Below are positions 60,317 through 64,000 of a DNA stretch of 64,000 bases, in pieces. The translations under genes were made by a program, and so were the position numbers. The DNA lies in NCBI RefSeq assembly GCF_002294995.1, contig NZ_NSGF01000011.1, positions 62,001 through 126,000 on the forward strand, given 5' to 3'. This DNA is from Mesorhizobium sp. WSM3860 (GTDB lineage: Bacteria > Pseudomonadota > Alphaproteobacteria > Rhizobiales > Rhizobiaceae). The notes under the pieces are model-generated. The model worked only from the letters and a program-made list of their open reading frames with translations, was not told the origin of the DNA and ran no database searches. Position 1 is the first letter of the stretch. Each line of letters opens with the position of its first letter.

Positions 60317-62110
60317 ATGGCACAGTATGGCGTCGACCTCTTGTGGGTCCTTATCCTAGCTAGTCTGGGACTCTCCGCTTTCGCGATCTTCGTCTCAATA
60401 ACCAGGCACCGTCACCAGCATGCAACGGCTGTGAACACGCCCGGTGCGGGCGAGGACGTCGCATCGGAGGCCGCGCGAAAGGTGTTGCGCGAATTCGAGA
60501 AGAACGGGCAGTCAGTCGACGCCGCCCTGGTTACTTGGTCACCGGAGACGCTACGCAAGATCCTTGCCGAGGATCTGCCGGACGCACAGGTAATCGTCGT
60601 GTCCAACCGCGAGCCCTACATCCACAATGAGGACGAGAACGGCGATGTCGAGCTCGTCGTACCGGCGAGCGGGCTGGTCTCGGCGCTGGAGCCGATCACG
60701 CGCGCCTGCGCCGGAACCTGGATCGCCTATGGCGGCGGAAGCGCGGATCGCCAGGTCGTCGACCGCCACGACCGGGTACAGGTGCCGCCCGAAAATCCAT
60801 CCTATGCGCTGCGGCGGGTCTGGCTGACCGACGAGGAATATCAGGGCTATTATCTCGGCTTCGCCAATGAAGGGCTGTGGCCGCTCTGCCACATTGCCTT
60901 TACCCGACCGATCTTCCGCGAGTCGGACTGGGCGGCCTACGAGGCCGTCAACCGCAAATTCGCCGAAACGGTGGTTGCCGAGGCCCGCAACGAGAGGCCG
61001 ATCGTGCTGGTCCAGGATTATCATTTCGCGCTCCTGCCGCGCATGATCCGCGAGCGGCTGCCCGAGGCGATCGTCATCACCTTCTGGCACATCCCATGGC
61101 CGAACTCGGAAGTGTTCAGCATCTGTCCGTGGCGCGAGCGCATCCTGGATGGGCTGCTGGGCAGCTCGATCATCGGCTTCCACACCCAGTTCCATGCCAA
61201 CAACTTCACCGAGAGCGTTGACCGCTTCATGGAGAGCCGGATCGAACGGGCGGATGCCGCGGTGTCCTATGGCGGCCAGACGACTTTGGTCCACGCTTAT
61301 CCGATTTCTATCGAATGGCCTCTACAGCTCCTGAAGAGCCTGCCGCCGGTCGTGGAATGCCGCGCGCAAATCCGCGAGCGGTTTGGGATTCCAGCCGACG
61401 CCAAGCTGTGCGTCGGAGTCGAACGTCTTGACTACACCAAGGGCATTCTCGACCGCTTCCATGCGCTGGAGGAACTGTTCATCCGCTACCCTGAAATGAT
61501 CGGCAAGGCGGTGTTCCTGCAGGTCGCCGCACCGAGCCGGGGCACATTGCCGGCCTACAAGCACCTGCATGAGGAATGCCAGCGGCTCGCCGAGGGACTG
61601 AACGAGCGCTATGGCAACGGCAGCTATCGTCCGGTCGTGCTGGTGGCCGAGCATCACTCGCAGAAGGACGTCTACAAGATCTACCGCGCGGCCGACATCT
61701 GCCTGGTCACCAGTCTGCATGACGGCATGAACCTGGTGGCCAAGGAGTTCGTCGCCGCGCGCGACGACGAAGAGGGCGTGCTCCTGCTCAGCACGTTTGC
61801 CGGCGCCTCGCGCGAACTGCTCGAGGCGCTGATCGTCAATCCCTACGACGCGGCAATGATGAGCGAAGCCATGCGGCAGGCGCTGGTCATGGGGCCCGAC
61901 GAGCAGCGCGAGCGCATGCGGCGCATGCGCGAGATCGTACGCGACAACAATGTCTATCGCTGGGCCGGCAGCATGCTGCTCGACGCGGCGCGGCTGAGGA
62001 AGCGCGGCGAGCTCGACCGGGTCACGGCCTTGTCCGAACGGTCGGCAAACCCCAACGGCGACAATGTCGTCTCAATCTTCGAACGCAAACAGGCAGTCGG
62101 ATTCCGATGA
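60317..62110 (+). CDS. otsA: Trehalose-6-phosphate synthase with N-terminal membrane anchor
   Basis: GT20 enzyme joining UDP-glucose and glucose-6-phosphate. 597 aa from ATG 60317 (MAQYGVDLLWVLILASLGLS). Residues about 8-30 are a clear transmembrane segment, followed by a linker up to about 85. The catalytic part then begins at QVIVVSNREPYIHNEDENGD, with VQDYHFALLPRMIRERLP, FWHIPWPNSEVFSICPWRER, CVGVERLDYTKGILDRFHAL and SLHDGMNLVAKEFVAARDDE. Standard OtsA is about 450-480 aa and soluble, so the extra ~120 residues and membrane anchor are unusual. otsB starts four bases before its stop (ATGA overlap). Confidence 0.92.
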   Translation: MAQYGVDLLWVLILASLGLSAFAIFVSITRHRHQHATAVNTPGAGEDVASEAARKVLREFEKNGQSVDAALVTWSPETLRKILAEDLPDAQVIVVSNREPYIHNEDENGDVELVVPASGLVSALEPITRACAGTWIAYGGGSADRQVVDRHDRVQVPPENPSYALRRVWLTDEEYQGYYLGFANEGLWPLCHIAFTRPIFRESDWAAYEAVNRKFAETVVAEARNERPIVLVQDYHFALLPRMIRERLPEAIVITFWHIPWPNSEVFSICPWRERILDGLLGSSIIGFHTQFHANNFTESVDRFMESRIERADAAVSYGGQTTLVHAYPISIEWPLQLLKSLPPVVECRAQIRERFGIPADAKLCVGVERLDYTKGILDRFHALEELFIRYPEMIGKAVFLQVAAPSRGTLPAYKHLHEECQRLAEGLNERYGNGSYRPVVLVAEHHSQKDVYKIYRAADICLVTSLHDGMNLVAKEFVAARDDEEGVLLLSTFAGASRELLEALIVNPYDAAMMSEAMRQALVMGPDEQRERMRRMREIVRDNNVYRWAGSMLLDAARLRKRGELDRVTALSERSANPNGDNVVSIFERKQAVGFR

Positions 62111-62889
62111 ACATTCAGGCAGATTTGACACCACGGCTCCCCGAAGGCCGGTGGGCGCTCTTCCTCGATATCGACGGTACCTTGCTCGAGCACGCAGCCC
62201 ATCCGGATAGCGTGTCGGTCAGCGAGGAGTTGCGTTCGCTGCTGGAAAAGGTCGAGCGCCGGCTGGATGGAGCGCTTGCCTTCATCACCGGCCGGTCGAT
62301 CGTGGCCGTCGACCGGCTGTTCGAGCCTTTGAAGCTGCGGATCGCCGGCCTGTACGGCCTGGAGCACAGGCTCGTGCCGGACGGGCAAATCGAGGCCGCC
62401 GACGAGCCAGCGGATATGGCCGCACTTGCCGACGAGATCGAGCTGGAGCTGGCAAGCAAGGCCGTCTATGTCGAGCGCAAGGGGCCGGTGCTCGCCATCC
62501 ACACGCGGGCAGCGCCGCAATTGCTGGCCCGCGCGACGGAACTGGTCGAGACAGCACTTGCCCGGCTGCCGAAAGGCTACCGCGTGATTGCCGGCAATGC
62601 CGGTGTCGAACTGATGCCCCTCGAAGCCGCCAAGGGCGCGGCGATCCGGCGCTTCATGCAGCTTGAACCTTTCACCGGACGGCGTCCGGTATTCCTCGGC
62701 GACGACACGTCCGACGAAAACGGTTTTGAGACCGTCAATGCCGCGGGCGGGATCTCGATCCGCGTGAGACCGCAGGGCGAGACGGCGGCGCGTTTCGCCA
62801 TCGCCGATGTCGCCAGCGCGATCGCCTGGCTCGCGGCGAATTTCAATGACGGCTTCGAACCGGCGGACCGCAGCGATCTGGTTGCCTGA
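62107..62889 (+). CDS. otsB: Trehalose-6-phosphate phosphatase
   Basis: HAD-family phosphatase that converts trehalose-6-phosphate to trehalose. 260 aa. Motif I LFLDIDGTLLEHA (nucleophile D21, acid/base D23), motif II threonine in AFITGRS, motif III lysine in the EAAKGAAIRRF segment and motif IV FLGDDTSDENGFETVN. The ATGA overlap with otsA indicates coupled translation, so the two make a complete OtsAB pathway. A strong terminator follows at 62934-62960. Confidence 0.93.
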   Translation: MNIQADLTPRLPEGRWALFLDIDGTLLEHAAHPDSVSVSEELRSLLEKVERRLDGALAFITGRSIVAVDRLFEPLKLRIAGLYGLEHRLVPDGQIEAADEPADMAALADEIELELASKAVYVERKGPVLAIHTRAAPQLLARATELVETALARLPKGYRVIAGNAGVELMPLEAAKGAAIRRFMQLEPFTGRRPVFLGDDTSDENGFETVNAAGGISIRVRPQGETAARFAIADVASAIAWLAANFNDGFEPADRSDLVA

Positions 62890-62933
62890 TAATCTCGGGA
62901 AAAGCCCGTCGCGGTCCTTCGTGTGGACTCGCG

Positions 62934-62960
62934 AAAAACGGCCCCGCAACGGGGCCGTTT
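62934..62960. terminator. Bidirectional intrinsic terminator
   Basis: Perfect stem AACGGCCCCG-CAA-CGGGGCCGTT with an A-run on one side and a T-run on the other, so it can stop transcripts from otsB (plus) and from the small secreted protein gene (minus). Confidence 0.88.
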
Positions 62961-62981
62961 GTCGGTTGCTGCACCGATTGG

Positions 62982-63287
62982 TTACTTGCTGCCGCCGTTC
63001 TCCTTGACGCTGCTGCAGAACTCCGGATGGCTGTTGGCTGCATTGGCGTTCTTGGCCTCGTCTTCACAGGCCGTCATCATCGCCGTCTGGTCATCCGGCG
63101 ACAGCGCCTTCCACGCCTTCACGAAGTCGTCCTTGCCGACCATCGTCTTCATGCTGGAGTCGGTGTAGAAGGGCTGCATCTTGGCCGGGTCATCCAGCGC
63201 CGACGTACCGGTTTCGCCAGCGGCGAGAGCCGAGCCGGCGACCATCGAAAGCGTCATTGCGCCGAGGCAGATCATCTTGATGTTCAT
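62982..63287 (-). CDS. Small secreted protein of unknown function
   Basis: 101 aa from ATG 63287 with an excellent AGGAGGT eight bases upstream. A clear signal peptide (MNIKMICLGAMTLSMVAGSA, cleavage after ALA) is followed by a mature part of about 78 residues with only two cysteines (MTACEDEA and PEFCSSVK), likely a disulfide, and a KMQPFYTDSSMKTMVGKDDF region. This resembles small periplasmic proteins common in Mesorhizobium, with no known function. It has its own promoter region and shares the bidirectional terminator with otsB. Confidence 0.8.
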   Translation of the reverse strand: MNIKMICLGAMTLSMVAGSALAAGETGTSALDDPAKMQPFYTDSSMKTMVGKDDFVKAWKALSPDDQTAMMTACEDEAKNANAANSHPEFCSSVKENGGSK

Positions 63288-63493
63288 GACATAGACCTCC
63301 TGTTTCTCCGGATCGTTCGAGAAACGATCGTGTCATCAACGGAAGGTCCGGATCAAAGTTCCTCTATTCCCGTGAAATGCAGAAGAAAATTCTGAATAAA
63401 ATGGGACCGAGAGCGACCAAATTCTCCCGTGGTCCGCCGTTAAGTTTGGCTGCATCAGGCGGCAATCACGTTCCAGGCGACAACAGGGCGCGC
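63288..63493. other. Intergenic region upstream of the secreted-protein gene
   Basis: 206 bp with an AT-richer patch around 63360-63425, probably the promoter of the secreted protein. A 7-bp hairpin GATCGTT-N5-AACGATC (63311-63329) lies 24-42 bases before the start codon and could be an operator or a 5' UTR structure. Confidence 0.45.
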
Positions 63494-64000
63494 TCAGTTC
63501 CTGTCGACCGGCTTGGAGCGCATCCGTGAAACGGTCTCGCGCTCGGCGCGCTTGGAGCGCATCGGCGGCAGGCCGCGGTCGACGAGGTCCATGTCCTCCA
63601 GCACCATGTCGCCCATGCGCTTGAAGGCGACGTCGAGCGCGCCGGCGCGGTGGGCCGAGCGGAGGAAGCCGGAAAGCGTGCGTGCCGGATGGTCCTTCGC
63701 CAGCGGCTCTTCGGGAAACACGTCGCTGGCCGCAAGGATATGGCCGCTCTCGACCGCTTGCATCAGCGCCGGGAAATCGACGACGCCGGCGCGGCTGAGC
63801 AGGATGAAGGCGGCGCCCTTGCGCATCTTGGCGAAAGCGTCGGCACCGAGAAAACCCTGGTTCTCGCTGGTCACAGAGGCAACGACGAAAACGAAATCGC
63901 TTTCCGACAGCACCTTGTCGAGCGATGCCGGCTCGACGCCATGCTCCACCAGAACGGAAGGCGGCAGCCAGGGATCGAAGACCCTGGTGCGGGTGCGGAA
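63494..64000 (-). CDS. D-isomer-specific 2-hydroxyacid dehydrogenase, C-terminal part (cut by window edge)
   Basis: NAD-dependent dehydrogenase of the phosphoglycerate-dehydrogenase group. The last 168 residues are visible; the frame is open at base 64000 and begins FRTRTRVFDPWLPPSVLVEH, the end of the NAD-binding half. The family motif region LSESDFVFVVASVTSENQGF, the catalytic-arginine region LLSRAGVVDFPALMQAVESG, the glutamate in SDVFPEEPLA and the histidine in RSAHRAGA are present. A ~45-residue tail (GDMVLEDMDLVDRGLPPMRS) follows. The substrate is unknown. Confidence 0.85.
   Translation of the reverse strand, partial: FRTRTRVFDPWLPPSVLVEHGVEPASLDKVLSESDFVFVVASVTSENQGFLGADAFAKMRKGAAFILLSRAGVVDFPALMQAVESGHILAASDVFPEEPLAKDHPARTLSGFLRSAHRAGALDVAFKRMGDMVLEDMDLVDRGLPPMRSKRAERETVSRMRSKPVDRN

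Noticed and set aside
1..64000. CRISPR arrays, tRNA, rRNA, insertion sequences, prophage or integrase
   Set aside because: No regularly spaced repeats, tRNA-like cloverleaf, transposase or integrase motif was seen; the only repeats are short palindromic elements.

Overview
The window is a GC-rich chromosomal segment from an alphaproteobacterium of the Hyphomicrobiales, most likely a Mesorhizobium-like organism. The evidence is gene content: an ExoF/ExoP-type exopolysaccharide locus, an AapJQMP-type amino-acid transporter, a NasS/NasT-controlled assimilatory nitrate operon, RbtD/SmoS-type polyol dehydrogenases, many FCD/LysR/AraC regulators, and a palindromic intergenic repeat of a kind I recall from this group. 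No rRNA, tRNA, CRISPR array, insertion sequence or prophage was seen. The species assignment is an inference.

Layout. (1) 1-13 kb: the end of an exopolysaccharide/type I secretion locus on the minus strand. It runs ExoP-like tyrosine autokinase, NusG-like elongation factor, a nucleotidyltransferase/thymidylate-kinase-like protein, a GT4 glycosyltransferase, an ExoF-like outer-membrane export protein, then a type I secretion ABC protein and an HlyD adaptor cut by the left edge. A small membrane protein and a Crp/Fnr regulator follow on the plus strand. (2) 13.1-18.4 kb: an enoyl-CoA hydratase/3-hydroxyacyl-CoA dehydrogenase pair, an LhgO-like FAD oxidoreductase and a class III aminotransferase. 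(3) 18.4-32.6 kb: a long minus-strand catabolic operon under a LysR regulator: aapJ-aapQ-aapM-aapP, a GlcD-like FAD dehydrogenase, a TPP enzyme, hyuA-hyuB, an aminotransferase and a uronate-dehydrogenase-like enzyme. Several junctions overlap by 1-4 bases. (4) 32.7-40.3 kb: a second catabolic cluster with five minus-strand dehydrogenase/reductase genes, a RidA protein and an FCD regulator. It is divergent from an HpaI-type aldolase and an FAD oxidoreductase across a perfect 7-bp inverted repeat.

(5) 40.3-49.7 kb: nitrate assimilation, all on the minus strand: nasT-nasS, then a regulated leader, a 59-codon membrane ORF, narK-type transporter, nirB, nirD and nasA. The leader has NtrC-like sites, a sigma-54-like promoter, two hexaloop hairpins and an intrinsic terminator, which together read as dual control by nitrogen status and nitrate. 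(6) 50-56.8 kb: an AraC regulator and a polyol operon (periplasmic binding protein, ATPase, permease, ribitol dehydrogenase-like SDR, a second SDR, SmoS-like sorbitol dehydrogenase). Four tandem stem-loops follow the binding-protein gene. (7) 56.9-62.9 kb: a GT4 glycosyltransferase, a glycogen-debranching-type glycosidase, a membrane-anchored trehalose-6-phosphate synthase and its phosphatase, closed by a strong bidirectional terminator. (8) 63-64 kb: a small secreted protein and the 3' end of a D-2-hydroxyacid dehydrogenase cut by the right edge.

The most interesting signals are the compact NtrC/sigma-54/ANTAR leader with the small ORF directly behind it, the tandem stem-loops of the polyol operon, and the two catabolic clusters whose substrates cannot be read from the sequence.
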